A stretch of DNA of 64,000 nt from Paractinoplanes lichenicola (GCF_016785085.1 NZ_JAENHO010000008.1:372001-436000), one strand, 5' to 3'. Counted from the first letter of the stretch, positions 1 through 8,863 are shown. The notes: generated from the letters alone by a model not told the origin. Numbers and translations: made by a program.

Positions 1-1
1 G

Positions 2-238
2 TCGCTGGCCTACATCGCGCAGAAGCCGGGCGTGACGTCGCTGATCGTCGGCGCCCGGACGCCCGAGCAGCTGCGCGACAACCTGGCCGCGGCCGACCTG
101 GAGCTGACCGCCGACGAGATCAAGGCGCTCGACGACGTGAGCGGCGAGCCGCTGCGCTACCCGTTCTGGCACCAGCGCAACACCAGCTCGGACCGGCTGA
201 GCGCCGCGGACCTGACGCAGATTCAGCGGCACCTGTAG
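2..238 (+). CDS. Aldo/keto reductase, C-terminal fragment (gene runs in from the left edge)
   Basis: About 78 codons of the C-terminus of an NAD(P)H-dependent aldo/keto reductase. The visible part has the family's cofactor-binding end: a strand reading SLIVGART, then PEQLRDNLAAADLELTADE, which is the usual 'xxGxxxxEQLxxNxxAxxxxLs' pattern before the last helix. It ends HQRNTSSDR, as in many actinobacterial oxidoreductases of this family. The catalytic Tyr/Lys/His/Asp lie outside the window, so substrate cannot be guessed. The frame is open to the window edge. A strong hairpin follows the stop. Confidence 0.85.
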   Translation, partial: SLAYIAQKPGVTSLIVGARTPEQLRDNLAAADLELTADEIKALDDVSGEPLRYPFWHQRNTSSDRLSAADLTQIQRHL

Positions 239-247
239 AGAAGCGAG

Positions 248-273
248 GGGGCGGCCCGGGGAGAGGCCGCCCC
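248..273. terminator. Bidirectional hairpin between convergent genes
   Basis: GGGGCGGCC (248-256) and GGCCGCCCC (265-273) form a perfect 9-bp stem with an 8-nt loop. It sits between the stop of the aldo/keto reductase and the stop of ald, which converge. There is no U-tract, as is common in GC-rich actinobacteria. Terminator function is inferred. Confidence 0.7.
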
Positions 274-278
274 ACGTC

Positions 279-1391
279 TCAGAGTACCGAGGCGATCGAA
301 ACCGACGGCAGGCCCAGCGCGGTGCCGACCGAGGAGTTCGTCAGAACACCGTCGTGCACGCTCAGCCCGAGGGCCAGCGCGGGATCCGACCGCAGCGCGT
401 CCTTCCAGCCCAGGTCGGCCAGCTTGAGCGCGTACGGCAGGGTGGCGTTGGTCAGGGCGTACGTGGAGGTGTTGGGCACGGCGCCCGGCATGTTGGCCAC
501 GCAGTAGAACACCGACTCGTGCACCTTGTAGACCGGGTTCTCGTGGGTGGTCGGCCGCGAATCCTCGAAGCAGCCGCCCTGGTCGATCGCGATGTCGACG
601 AGCACCGAGCCCGGCTTCATCCGCTTGACGAGCTCGTTGCTGACCAGCGTCGGCGCCTTGGCCCCGGGCACGAGCACCGCGCCGATCACCATGTCGGCCT
701 CGATCACCGACTGCTCGAGCGTCCACGCCGACGAGACCAGCGTCTTGACCCGCCCGCCGAACTGCGCGTCGATCTGGCGCAGCCGGGCGATGTTGAGGTC
801 GAGCACGGTGACGTCGGCGCCCATCCCGAGCGCGATGGTCGCGGCGTTCACGCCGGAGACGCCGCCGCCGATGACTGTCACCTTGGCCGGGCTGACCCCG
901 GGGACGCCACCCGGGAGCACGCCGCGCCCGCCCGAGCTGCGCATCAGGCTGTACGCGCCGACCTGCGGGGCGAGCCGCCCGGCGACCTCGCTCATCGGGG
1001 CCAGCAGGGGCAGCGACCCGTCGGCGAGCTGCACGGTCTCGTACGCGATGGCAGTGGTGCCGCTGGACAGCAACGCCTTGGTGCCGTCGGCGTCGGCCGC
1101 GAGGTGCAGGTAGGTGAAGACGACCTGGCCCGCGCGCAGCCGGGGATATTCGGGGGCGACCGGCTCCTTGACTTTGAGCAGCAGGTCGGCCCGGCGCCAC
1201 ACGCTGTCGGCGTCCGGCGCGATCTCGGCCCCGGCGGCGACGAAGTCCTGATCGGTGATCGACGAGCCGTCTCCGGCGCCGGCCTGAATGAGCACCTGGT
1301 GGCCGCGGCGCACGAACTCGGCGACCCCCGCGGGGGTGATCGCGACCCGGTACTCGTGGTTCTTGATCTCTGCCGGCACACCGATGTGCAT
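279..1391 (-). CDS. ald: Alanine dehydrogenase
   Basis: NAD-dependent L-alanine dehydrogenase (alanine + NAD+ + water to pyruvate + ammonium + NADH), 370 aa, the normal length. The N-terminus MHIGVPAEIKNHEYRVAIT is the family hallmark. The substrate-site Lys in LLKVKEP (about residue 75), the catalytic His in TYLHLA (about 96) and the Asp of the IDQGG motif (about 270) are all present. The Rossmann glycines are in VIGGGVSGVNAA (about 171-182). It is divergent from an Lrp/AsnC gene across 120 bp. In mycobacteria the divergent Lrp-type AldR controls ald in response to amino acids, so the same link is likely here by analogy. Confidence 0.96.
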   Translation of the reverse strand: MHIGVPAEIKNHEYRVAITPAGVAEFVRRGHQVLIQAGAGDGSSITDQDFVAAGAEIAPDADSVWRRADLLLKVKEPVAPEYPRLRAGQVVFTYLHLAADADGTKALLSSGTTAIAYETVQLADGSLPLLAPMSEVAGRLAPQVGAYSLMRSSGGRGVLPGGVPGVSPAKVTVIGGGVSGVNAATIALGMGADVTVLDLNIARLRQIDAQFGGRVKTLVSSAWTLEQSVIEADMVIGAVLVPGAKAPTLVSNELVKRMKPGSVLVDIAIDQGGCFEDSRPTTHENPVYKVHESVFYCVANMPGAVPNTSTYALTNATLPYALKLADLGWKDALRSDPALALGLSVHDGVLTNSSVGTALGLPSVSIASVL

Positions 1392-1511
1392 GACGTCATC
1401 CCTTCGTCGGTGCGCTCAGACTGGAACGATGTGCTGTTTCCTCGCAACGGGACCGCATAAGATTCTGTGGCGAGGGCCAACAGGGAAGAAGATGCGTGAG
1501 GCGGGGACGAT

Positions 1512-1982
1512 TTGACCGGCGTACCGAATGATCTTCGAGGTCTGGATCAGATCGACCGCGACCTGCTGGCGCTGCTCGAGGTCGACGGCCGCATGCCCAA
1601 CAACGCCCTCGCCGAGCGCGTGGGCATCGCCCCGAGCACCTGCCTCACCCGCATCCGGCGGCTTCGCGAGATCGGCGCGATCCGGGGCTTCCACGCCGAC
1701 GTCGACCCGGCCTGGATCGGGCGGCCCATCCAGGCCATGATCGCCGTGCGGATCCGGTCCGAGTCGCGCGACGCGATCGGCAAGTTCGCCGAGTCGTTGG
1801 CCGGCATTCCGGCTGTTCGCGACGTGTACTTCGTCTCCGGCTCGTACGATTTCCTTCTGCACGTCGCGACGGCCGATGTCGAGGATCTCCGCGAAGTGAT
1901 CACCGAGCGCCTCAGCGGCACGCGCCTGATCGCGGGCACGGAAACGTATCTGATCTTCGAGCACCGGAGGGGCAACTCCTGA
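1512..1982 (+). CDS. Lrp/AsnC-family regulator, likely controlling ald
   Basis: 156-aa feast/famine regulator. An N-terminal winged HTH (about residues 10-60, with LAERVGIAPSTCLTRIRRL as recognition region) is followed by the AsnC/RAM ligand-binding and oligomerisation domain (about 75-150, with VYFVSGSYDFLLHV). The TTG start at 1512 follows a purine-rich stretch, and no better in-frame start precedes the HTH. Its position back-to-back with ald suggests it is the AldR equivalent, binding in the 1392-1511 intergenic region. A perfect 12-bp palindrome GCCCGTACGGGC lies just after its stop (2013-2024). Confidence 0.92.
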   Translation: MTGVPNDLRGLDQIDRDLLALLEVDGRMPNNALAERVGIAPSTCLTRIRRLREIGAIRGFHADVDPAWIGRPIQAMIAVRIRSESRDAIGKFAESLAGIPAVRDVYFVSGSYDFLLHVATADVEDLREVITERLSGTRLIAGTETYLIFEHRRGNS

Positions 1983-2086
1983 TCACTGCCCTGCACCCGG
2001 CCCAACCTTAAAGCCCGTACGGGCATCGGCCGACCGTTCTCCAGTGACGGGATGAAGCCCTTTCACTTGTGAAGGACGCGGGAGAT

Positions 2087-3310
2087 ATGTCGGACACCAT
2101 GGTCGCGGAGCGCGCGGCCGAGCAGCGGCGACTGACCGCGCTGCGCAACTATCAGGTGCTGGACACCGCGCCCGAGGGCGACTTCGACGACATCGCAGTG
2201 CTCGCGGCCCAGCTGTGCCGTACCCCGATCGCCGCGGTGTCGCTGGTCGACGAGGATCGTCAGTGGTTCAAGGCCCACGTCGGTCTGCAGATCTGCGAGA
2301 CCGAACGGGAGCACTCGTTCTGTGCCCATGCCATGCACGTCGACGAGGTCATGCAGGTGCCGGACGCCCGCCTCGATCCCCGGTTCGCGGACAACCCGCT
2401 GGTCACCGGCGAGCCGGGCATCGTCTTCTACGCCGGCGCGCCGCTGATCAGTTCGACCGGCGAGCCGCTGGGCAGCCTGTGCGTCATCGACCACGAGCCG
2501 CGGCTGCTCACCCCGGCCGAGGTCCAAGGCCTCCGTACGCTGGCCCGGCACGTCATGGCCCAGCTCGAGTTGCGGCAGTACGCCCGCGGTCTGGACGCGG
2601 CCAATGAGCGCCTGCGCGACGCCGACCGGCTGAAGGACGAGTTCATCTCCCGGGTCACCCACGAGCTCCGTACGCCGCTGACCTCGATCAACGGGTATCT
2701 GGAGATGCTCGCCGAGGACGGCCTGGAGCCGGGCACCGGTGAGGAGTTCCTGAGCCGCATCCGCCGCAACTCCGACCGGCTGATGGCGCTCGTCGACGAC
2801 ATGCTGCTGGCCGCGCAGGCCGGCCACGACGAGCTGCGCCTGACCAAGCGCGTGCTCGATCTTTCCGAGTTGTCGCGGGCGGCTGTCGTCCGCAACGGCG
2901 TGCTGGCCCGTACGAGGGGGCTGGCCATCACGGCCGACGCCCCCGAGCCCGTCTTCGTCGAGGCCGACGAGGCCCGGCTCATCCAGGTCATCGAGCGGCT
3001 GGTGCTCAACGCGGTCAAGTTCACGCCCAGCGGCGGCATCACGGTCAGCGCCTCCGCCCACGGCCATCAGGCCCGGCTGGTCGTGCGGGACACGGGCATC
3101 GGCATCAGCCCCGAGGACCGCGAGCGGGTGATGGCGCCGTTCCGCCGCTCGGCGGCCGCCGAACGCCGCGAGGTGCAGGGCGCCGGGCTGGGTCTGAGCA
3201 TCGTCAAGGCGATCGTGGACAGCCACGGCGGATCGATCCACATCGAGAGCGAACCGGACCAGGGCGCCGCGATCGTGGTCACGCTGCCACGGTCCACCAA
3301 AATTCTATAA
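2087..3310 (+). CDS. GAF-domain sensor histidine kinase
   Basis: About 407 aa, soluble (no TM segment). A GAF domain (about residues 20-160) contains the typical FCAHAM and FYAGAPLI elements. The HisKA dimerisation domain follows with the phospho-accepting His in SRVTHELRTPL. The C-terminal HATPase has an N box (LVLNAVKFTP), DTGIGISPED and GLGLSIVK. An upstream in-frame GTG at 2069 exists, but the ATG at 2087 has GAAGGA about 10 nt upstream and is preferred. No response regulator is adjacent, so the partner is unknown. Many Micromonosporaceae kinases of this architecture are orphans. Confidence 0.92.
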   Translation: MSDTMVAERAAEQRRLTALRNYQVLDTAPEGDFDDIAVLAAQLCRTPIAAVSLVDEDRQWFKAHVGLQICETEREHSFCAHAMHVDEVMQVPDARLDPRFADNPLVTGEPGIVFYAGAPLISSTGEPLGSLCVIDHEPRLLTPAEVQGLRTLARHVMAQLELRQYARGLDAANERLRDADRLKDEFISRVTHELRTPLTSINGYLEMLAEDGLEPGTGEEFLSRIRRNSDRLMALVDDMLLAAQAGHDELRLTKRVLDLSELSRAAVVRNGVLARTRGLAITADAPEPVFVEADEARLIQVIERLVLNAVKFTPSGGITVSASAHGHQARLVVRDTGIGISPEDRERVMAPFRRSAAAERREVQGAGLGLSIVKAIVDSHGGSIHIESEPDQGAAIVVTLPRSTKIL

Positions 3311-3329
3311 GCGCTGTTACATTGCCCCG

Positions 3330-3794
3330 GTGGACCTTCTCGACAGCAACCACTGGAGCGACCTGCACGCGCTGCTGGCCGAGCTCGACCAGGACATCGC
3401 GGCCCTCTACACCGAGGCCGGGATCGAGGGCATGCGCACCCGGTTCGTGGGGCCGCTGATCGCCCTGCACCGGTTCGGGCCGATGACCATCCGGCAGCTC
3501 GCCGAGCGGCGCGGGGTGTCGCACTCGGCCATGAGCCAGACCGCCGCCGCCATGACCAAGGCCGGGTTCACCGAGAGCGCCGTGGGAGCCGACGCCCGTA
3601 CGAGGGAACTGGGGTTGTCGGCCCCGGCGCGCGAGATCATGCCCTTCCTCGTGGCCGAGTGGCGGGCGACCGAGGCCGCGGTGCGCCAGTTGGACGCCGA
3701 ACTGCCCTACTCGCTGACCCAGGTCACCGCCGACCTGCGCGGCTTGCTGGAGACGCAGCCGTTCGCCGAGCGGTTGCGCGCATGCCTGTCCTGA
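3330..3794 (+). CDS. MarR-family transcriptional regulator
   Basis: 154 aa with the winged-HTH of the MarR family (GPMTIRQLAERRGVSHSAMSQTAAAMTKAGF, roughly residues 49-80, then a wing with ARTRELGLS). GTG start. The gene overlaps the following MFS transporter by 13 bp, so the two are translationally linked. MarR regulators next to MFS pumps usually sense the pump's substrate and repress the pair; that role is inference here. Confidence 0.9.
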   Translation: MDLLDSNHWSDLHALLAELDQDIAALYTEAGIEGMRTRFVGPLIALHRFGPMTIRQLAERRGVSHSAMSQTAAAMTKAGFTESAVGADARTRELGLSAPAREIMPFLVAEWRATEAAVRQLDAELPYSLTQVTADLRGLLETQPFAERLRACLS

Positions 3795-5005
3795 CCGACC
3801 TGCGGCCGCTGCGCGAGAACAGCACGTTCCGCCGGCTCTGGCTGGGCACGACCGCGTCCGGCTTCGGCGGGCAGTTCGGGGCGTTCGCGGTCGTCTTCTA
3901 CATCTGGGACACCACCCACAGCAAGGTCGCCGTCGGCCTGGTCGGGCTGGCCACCGGCGTCCCGCTGATCGTGCTCGCCCTGGTCGGCAGCGCCTTCACC
4001 GACCACGTCGACCGCCGCCTGCTCGCCCTGCGCTGCACCGCGGCCCAGATCGTGGTCACCACGGCGATGACGGTCGTCGCGTTCACCGACGCCGGTGGGG
4101 TGCCCGCGATGCTCGGGCTGGTCGCCGTGCAGTCGGCCCTGTCCGCGCTGATCGGCCCGGCCCGGCAGAGCTTCGTGCCGGCCCTGCTCACCGGCGAGCG
4201 GCTGGCCGCCGGGCTGGCCCTCAACAACCTGTCCTTCCAGATCGCCATGCTGCTCGGCCCGGCCGCCGCGGGCGCGCTCACCGCCGTGGCCGGCGTCGGC
4301 TGGTGCCTGGCCTTCGACGCGCTCACCTTCCTGGCCGCGCTGATCGGCCTGGCCGGGCTGCCCGCCGGCGTGCCCCCGTCGGCCGGCGTCCCCGGTTTCC
4401 GGGCGGTCAAAGACGGTTTGGCGTACGCGGCCCGGACGCCCCCGGTGCGCGGCGCGCTGCTGGCCGACCTGGCCGCCACGCTGTTCGCGATGCCCGTGGT
4501 CCTGTTCCCGGTGATCAACGACGAGCGGTTCGGCGGCCGCCCCGAGATCCTCGGCCTGTTCACCACGGCGCTCGCGGTCGGGGGCGTCACCGCCGCGCTG
4601 CTCTCCGGCCTGGCCACCCGGCAGGGCCGCCCCGGCCGCCTGCTGCTGATCTGCGGCTCGATCTGGGCCGTCGCTCTGGGCCTGGCCGGCACGGCCACGA
4701 GCCTGCCGCTGTTCCTGTGTCTGCTGGCCCTGGCCGGCGCGGCCGACACGTGGGCCGTGGTCTCCCGGGGCACGGTCATCCAGACCATCACCCCACCCGG
4801 CTACCGCGGCCGCATCTCATCACTGGAACACATCGCGGGCGCGGCCGGCCCCCAACTCGGCAACCTCCGCGCGGGCCTGGCCGCGGCAGCCACCTCGGGC
4901 GCCGCCGCCCTGGCCCTCGGCGGCGCCACCGCCCTCGTCGCAACCGGCTTGATCGCCGCCACCACCCCGGCCCTGCGCCGCTTCCGTACGGAGTCGAGCC
5001 CTTGA
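3782..5005 (+). CDS. Major facilitator superfamily transporter
   Basis: About 407 aa with some 12 hydrophobic segments, of the MFS_3/enterobactin-exporter-like type (LRPLRENSTFRRLWLGTTASGFG at the N-terminus; the loop-2 DHVDRR motif; LIGPARQSFVPALL). The ATG at 3782 lies inside the end of the MarR gene. A longer in-frame ORF extends upstream but only as a shadow of MarR. Probable drug or metabolite efflux pump; substrate unknown. The last codons (PALRRFRTE) are copied downstream of the stop in a tandem repeat (4979-5105). Confidence 0.9.
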   Translation: MPVLTDLRPLRENSTFRRLWLGTTASGFGGQFGAFAVVFYIWDTTHSKVAVGLVGLATGVPLIVLALVGSAFTDHVDRRLLALRCTAAQIVVTTAMTVVAFTDAGGVPAMLGLVAVQSALSALIGPARQSFVPALLTGERLAAGLALNNLSFQIAMLLGPAAAGALTAVAGVGWCLAFDALTFLAALIGLAGLPAGVPPSAGVPGFRAVKDGLAYAARTPPVRGALLADLAATLFAMPVVLFPVINDERFGGRPEILGLFTTALAVGGVTAALLSGLATRQGRPGRLLLICGSIWAVALGLAGTATSLPLFLCLLALAGAADTWAVVSRGTVIQTITPPGYRGRISSLEHIAGAAGPQLGNLRAGLAAAATSGAAALALGGATALVATGLIAATTPALRRFRTESSP

Positions 5006-5105
5006 TCGCCCCGGCGCTGAGGCGCTTCCGCACGGAACTGAGCCCTTGCTCGCTGCCGCTTCCGCACGGAACTGAGCCCTTGCTCGCTGCCGCCTCCGCA
5101 CGGAG
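4979..5105. repeat. Tandem repeat copying the 3' end of the MFS gene
   Basis: Copies begin at 4979, 5023, 5057 and 5091. Copies 2-4 have an exact 34-bp period; copy 1, which encodes the end and stop of the MFS protein, carries about 10 extra bases. Each copy starts CGCYTCCGYACGGA, and the core (for example TCCGTACGGA at 4983-4992, TTCCGCACGGAA at 5026-5037) is palindromic or nearly so. The array lies between the MFS stop and the LacI-type gene. It could be a simple duplication, or serve as a terminator or binding site. Confidence 0.85.
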
Positions 5106-5236
5106 CCGGGACCCTGGCCGGACGGGCGGAAACGCTGTTACCTCACACTCCGGCCGGAGCGATCATGTTGCGGGGAGCACCGGGCAGGTACCTTGTGTCG
5201 GGCGCGAACTCGGAGTTCGCCCGGGAGGTGGCATCG

Positions 5237-6247
5237 ATGACGACGGAGCGGAACCGGGCCAGCGGCCGTCCGACCCTCGAAGAGGTCGCGGTGCGCGCCG
5301 GCGTCGGCCGGGGCACCGTGTCCCGCGTGGTGAACGGATCGGCCCAGGTCAGCCCGCGGGCGCGGCAGGCCGTCGAGGACGCCATCCAGGAGCTCGGCTA
5401 CGTGCCCAACCGGGCCGCGCGCACCCTGGTCACCCAGCGCACCGACTCGATCGCGCTGGTCATCTTCGAGTCGGGGGAGCGGTTCTTCGCCGAGCCGTTC
5501 TTCGGGCGGATAGTGCAGTCGATCTCGTCGGTGCTCGTGGCGCGCAACCTGCAGATGGTCCTGATGATCGCGCAGGCGCCCGAGGAGCGGCGCCGCCTGG
5601 AGGGCTATCTGACCCGCCAGCACGTCGACGGCGCCTTGCTGCTCTCGCTGCACGGCGACGACCCGCTGCCGGCGGTGCTCGAGGAGCGCGGCGTCGCCAC
5701 CGTGCGGGCCGGTCGCCCCACGTACGCGGAAAGGGGCACCTACGTCGACGCGGACAACCGGGTCGGCGCGCGCGAGGCCGTCAACTATCTGTGGTCGCGG
5801 GGCCGCCGCCGGATCGCCGCGATCACCGGGCCGCTCGACATGGCCGCCGGCATCGCCCGGCTCGAGGGCTACCGCGACGTGGCCGGGGACGGGCCGGTCG
5901 CGTTCGGCGACTTCAGCGAGGAGTCCGGCGCCGCGGCGATGTGGCGGCTGCTCGAGCAGTATCCCGACCTGGACGCCGTCTTCGCCGCCTCCGACATGAT
6001 GGCCGCCGGCGCCATGCGGGTGCTGCGCCAGCACGGGCGGCGCGTGCCCGACGACGTGGCCGTGGTCGGCTTCGACGACTCGGTGATCGCGCGGCACACC
6101 GACCCGCCGCTGACCAGCGTCGACCAGCCGATCGCGGAGATGGGCCGCGAGATGGTGCGGCTGCTGCTGGCCAAGATAGACGGCGACGAGCCGGGCGAGA
6201 CCGAGATCGTGCTCCCGACCAGCCTGGTCATCCGCGGCTCGGCCTGA
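5237..6247 (+). CDS. LacI-family transcriptional regulator
   Basis: 336 aa. N-terminal LacI HTH (PTLEEVAVRAGVGRGTVSRVVNGS) with hinge (ALEELGYVPN-type, here IQELGYVPNRAARTL), then a periplasmic-binding-protein-like effector domain ending in the typical VVGFDDSVIARHTDPPLTSV stretch. The ATG at 5237 has GGAGGTG 6-7 nt upstream; a longer ORF from 5165 lacks this. LacI regulators normally sit beside sugar genes, but here the neighbours are an MFS pump and a Ser/Thr kinase, so the regulon cannot be read from context. Confidence 0.93.
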   Translation: MTTERNRASGRPTLEEVAVRAGVGRGTVSRVVNGSAQVSPRARQAVEDAIQELGYVPNRAARTLVTQRTDSIALVIFESGERFFAEPFFGRIVQSISSVLVARNLQMVLMIAQAPEERRRLEGYLTRQHVDGALLLSLHGDDPLPAVLEERGVATVRAGRPTYAERGTYVDADNRVGAREAVNYLWSRGRRRIAAITGPLDMAAGIARLEGYRDVAGDGPVAFGDFSEESGAAAMWRLLEQYPDLDAVFAASDMMAAGAMRVLRQHGRRVPDDVAVVGFDDSVIARHTDPPLTSVDQPIAEMGREMVRLLLAKIDGDEPGETEIVLPTSLVIRGSA

Positions 6248-6305
6248 CAAGCGACCGCGCAGCGTGGCCTGAGAAGCGACCGCGCAGCGCGGCCTGAGAA
6301 GCGGC
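6241..6305. repeat. 25-bp tandem repeat spanning the LacI-gene stop codon
   Basis: The unit GGCCTGASAAGCGACCGCGC plus AGCG and one variable base is repeated at 6241, 6266 and 6291, with the third copy diverging after about 13 bases. The first copy contains the last codons and stop of the LacI regulator, so the stop context has been duplicated twice. It fills the gap to the convergent kinase gene. Confidence 0.85.
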
Positions 6306-6336
6306 CGCCGACCGGTCCGACGAGCGGCGGCTGGGG

Positions 6337-7929
6337 TCACATGCCCGCGGCGCTCTTGATGTCGGCCAGGCGGGTGCGCAGCAGTGACGCCTGCGAGCGC
6401 GACAGGCTGCCCTCCCCGGCCCGGTCGTTGATCTTGCGGCGGAGGGCCTCGATCCGGCTGTCGACGTTGCCGGAGTCGGCGTTGACCAGCGGCCGCACGA
6501 AGTTGAGCAGGTCGGTTTGCACGTCTTCGCGGATGCCGGCGTCCTCGACCGTGCTCTGGAACCGGCTCACCGCGTCGTCGAAGTCGAGCGTGGGGGTCGG
6601 CGTCGGAGTCGGCGCCGCGGTGGGGGAGAACGTCGGTGCCGCCGGGGAGGTTGCGGCCGGAGTGCTCAGCGGCTCGACCGAGGGCGAGACCACCACCGCG
6701 GGCGGCGGGTTCTCCGGTGCGGCCGTCTCGCTGCCCTCGCGCGGCCAGTTGATCGCGACGAGCGCACCACCCGCCGCGGCAAGCAGGGCCACCACCGCGG
6801 CCCCGAGCACCCAGCGACGGGTTGGCGACGGGGTCAGCGGAACCGTCGCGGCGGCGGCTCGGCCGGGTCGGTAAGCACGCTCACCGCCGCGCGGCGGCAA
6901 GTCGGGGGAGGTCGCCCGGGGCGTCGAGGCGCCGCGAGCGCCTGCGCCGGCCTCGACGCGGACGGGCGGCGTACGGGAAGCGGTTGGTCTTGACCCGCCG
7001 GGACCGTGAGTGCCGCGCGGTCGGGTGCCGCCGGGGCCACCCGGGGGTCGCGCGGCACCGGACAGATGCCCGCCGGTGCCGTTCAGCGGGTGGGCGCCGC
7101 TGGGCCGGTTGACCGCGGACTCGGGCTTGAGCCACAGCGCGGTCAGGTCGAACCGGATCTCGTCGGCGCCCGGCCGGTCTTCCGGCAGCTCGGCCAGGCA
7201 GCGCCCGACGATCTCGCGGAACGCCGCCGGCAGCTCGGCGGGCAGCGTGCGGGGTCCCTCGGCGCGGGCCGCGGCCAGCTCCTCCCAGGTGTCCACCGGA
7301 TAGGGCGGGTCGCCGGTGACCATCTCGAACAGCAGCACCCCGAGCCCGTACACGTCGGTCGCGGGCTCGGCCGGCATGCCGTCGAGACGCTCGGGCGCGA
7401 CGTAGGCCGGGGTGCCGAACGTCGAGCCGGTGTCGTCGTCGTCCGGCTCGCCCGCGGTCGCGCTGATGCCGAAGTCGAGGATCTTGATGCCGTTGGGGGT
7501 GAGCATCACGTTGCCGGGTTTGATGTCGCGGTGCACGACGCCGTTGGCGTGGGCCGCGGCCAGCGCGTCGGCCACCGCGGCCCCGATCCGGGCGGCCTCG
7601 GGCAGCTCGATCGGCTCGCGTTCGAGCCGGGCCGCGACGCTCTCGCCGGCCAGCAGCTCCATCACCACGAACGGCGCGACCGTCCCGTCCGGACGGACCG
7701 CCTCGCGATAGTCGTGGACGGCGGCGATGCTGGGATGTTGCAGCTTGGCCGCCATCCGCGCCTCGCGCCAGACGACCTGGGCCCCGAGCGGCAGCTTGAC
7801 CGCCACCGGGCGGGCCAGCAGCTCGTCGTCTGCGCGCCAGATCGTCGACATCCCGCCCGTCTCGAGCAGGGTGACCAGGCGGTAACGCGCCGCCAGCAGG
7901 GTTCCCGCATTCGGCCACTCATCGCTCAC
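6337..7929 (-). CDS. Membrane-anchored Ser/Thr protein kinase (PknB type)
   Basis: About 530 aa from the GTG at 7929. The kinase domain (about 16-270) has the ATP Lys in VAVKLP (about 45), HRDIKPGN (about 133-140), DFG (152-154) and a TPAYVAPE activation segment; the glycine loop is reduced (ETGGMS). A Pro/Gly/Arg-rich linker leads to one TM segment (about 372-397), a Pro/Thr-rich stretch and an extracellular C-terminal helical domain of about 80 residues. No PASTA repeats are present, so it is not a peptidoglycan-sensing PknB. The ORF is open further upstream but would overlap the LamG gene, so the GTG start is preferred. Confidence 0.9.
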   Translation of the reverse strand: MSDEWPNAGTLLAARYRLVTLLETGGMSTIWRADDELLARPVAVKLPLGAQVVWREARMAAKLQHPSIAAVHDYREAVRPDGTVAPFVVMELLAGESVAARLEREPIELPEAARIGAAVADALAAAHANGVVHRDIKPGNVMLTPNGIKILDFGISATAGEPDDDDTGSTFGTPAYVAPERLDGMPAEPATDVYGLGVLLFEMVTGDPPYPVDTWEELAAARAEGPRTLPAELPAAFREIVGRCLAELPEDRPGADEIRFDLTALWLKPESAVNRPSGAHPLNGTGGHLSGAARPPGGPGGTRPRGTHGPGGSRPTASRTPPVRVEAGAGARGASTPRATSPDLPPRGGERAYRPGRAAAATVPLTPSPTRRWVLGAAVVALLAAAGGALVAINWPREGSETAAPENPPPAVVVSPSVEPLSTPAATSPAAPTFSPTAAPTPTPTPTLDFDDAVSRFQSTVEDAGIREDVQTDLLNFVRPLVNADSGNVDSRIEALRRKINDRAGEGSLSRSQASLLRTRLADIKSAAGM

Positions 7930-7981
7930 CCGCAGAACATTCGCCCGGATCGGGACGGGTGTCAACACCTGTTGCCGCCTG

Positions 7982-8701
7982 TTACCAGCCCGGTTCGTCC
8001 ACATCCACCGCGATGTAGTCGATGTCGCCGGCGAAGTAGTCGCAGCCCACATCCACCTGGTCGCAGGTGGTCTTGCCGCCGATCGCGATGGGCCACGAGT
8101 TGGCGATCGATCCGGTCCACCCGTCGCGCGAGGCCACCTCCCGCTGGTCGACGAACAGGGTCACGCCGTCGCCGGTGCGCTCACAGCGGACGGTGTGCCA
8201 CTGCCCGTCGTTGATCGGCTCGGGCGCCGTGACCAGCAGCGACGTGCGCGAGCCGCGGAACCAGCACTGCACCCGCCCGTTGGGGATCTGCAGCTTGAAG
8301 CTGCCGCCGGCGACCGTGGCCTGTCCCTTCTGGACGATGTTGCCGAAGTAGTCGCGGGTGCGCAGCCGCATGCCGATCGCGTAGTCGCGGGTGCCGGGGT
8401 CGAGCCGGTCGTCGTCGGGGACGACCACCAGGTGGCTCGGCTTGGCCGGCGGGGTGTCCGGCTCCAGCCGCTCGAACCCGTACGCGATGCGCTCGCCCGA
8501 CCGCAGGCCGACCGCGACGTCGTCGCCGATGCGCCCGTCGAAGCCGTGCCCGGTGGCGTCGTGCATCGTGCGGGAGCCGGGGGCCTCGTTCATCGGCCAG
8601 TACGCCAGCTCGTAGTCGGCGGAGGCGGCCGCCGGACCCCCGGTGGCGGCCAGCATCCCCGTGGCAGCGACAGAGACAAGCCAGAAGTGGCGCAGTTTCA
8701 T
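7982..8701 (-). CDS. Secreted LamG/concanavalin A-like lectin domain protein
   Basis: 239 aa. A signal peptide (MKLRHFWLVSVAATGMLAA..., cleavage near AAASA) precedes a single LamG-like jelly-roll domain: LAYWPMNEAPG, DATGHGFDG, QWHTVRCERTGDGVTLFVD and SWPIAIGGK are the usual strand motifs. No catalytic domain, so a carbohydrate- or ligand-binding exported protein is the best description. GGGGATG precedes the ATG. It is divergent from the STAS gene and upstream of the Ser/Thr kinase on the same strand, with about 50 bp between them. Confidence 0.85.
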   Translation of the reverse strand: MKLRHFWLVSVAATGMLAATGGPAAASADYELAYWPMNEAPGSRTMHDATGHGFDGRIGDDVAVGLRSGERIAYGFERLEPDTPPAKPSHLVVVPDDDRLDPGTRDYAIGMRLRTRDYFGNIVQKGQATVAGGSFKLQIPNGRVQCWFRGSRTSLLVTAPEPINDGQWHTVRCERTGDGVTLFVDQREVASRDGWTGSIANSWPIAIGGKTTCDQVDVGCDYFAGDIDYIAVDVDEPGW

Positions 8702-8863
8702 GGTTCATCCCCAATGGCGCTGTATAGCTAGATTTGACGGTTTGATCCTACGCAAGCCGGATCGTGCCTGTATAGGGATTCCTCCGACCGCCGGACCCCG
8801 TTGGGAACCGCCCGTCCGGATGTCATGATGTGACCGATCAGCAGGGGAGAGGGCCGGGCACCA

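Noticed and set aside
2013..2024. GCCCGTACGGGC palindrome as an Lrp operator
   Set aside because: It lies after the lrp stop, not in the ald/lrp intergenic region, and CGTACG is common throughout the window, so it is weak evidence for an operator.
4303..6297. 664-residue open frame across the MFS end, the repeats and the LacI gene
   Set aside because: Arg/Pro/Gly-rich translation typical of a wrong frame in GC-rich DNA, and it crosses two well-supported genes.
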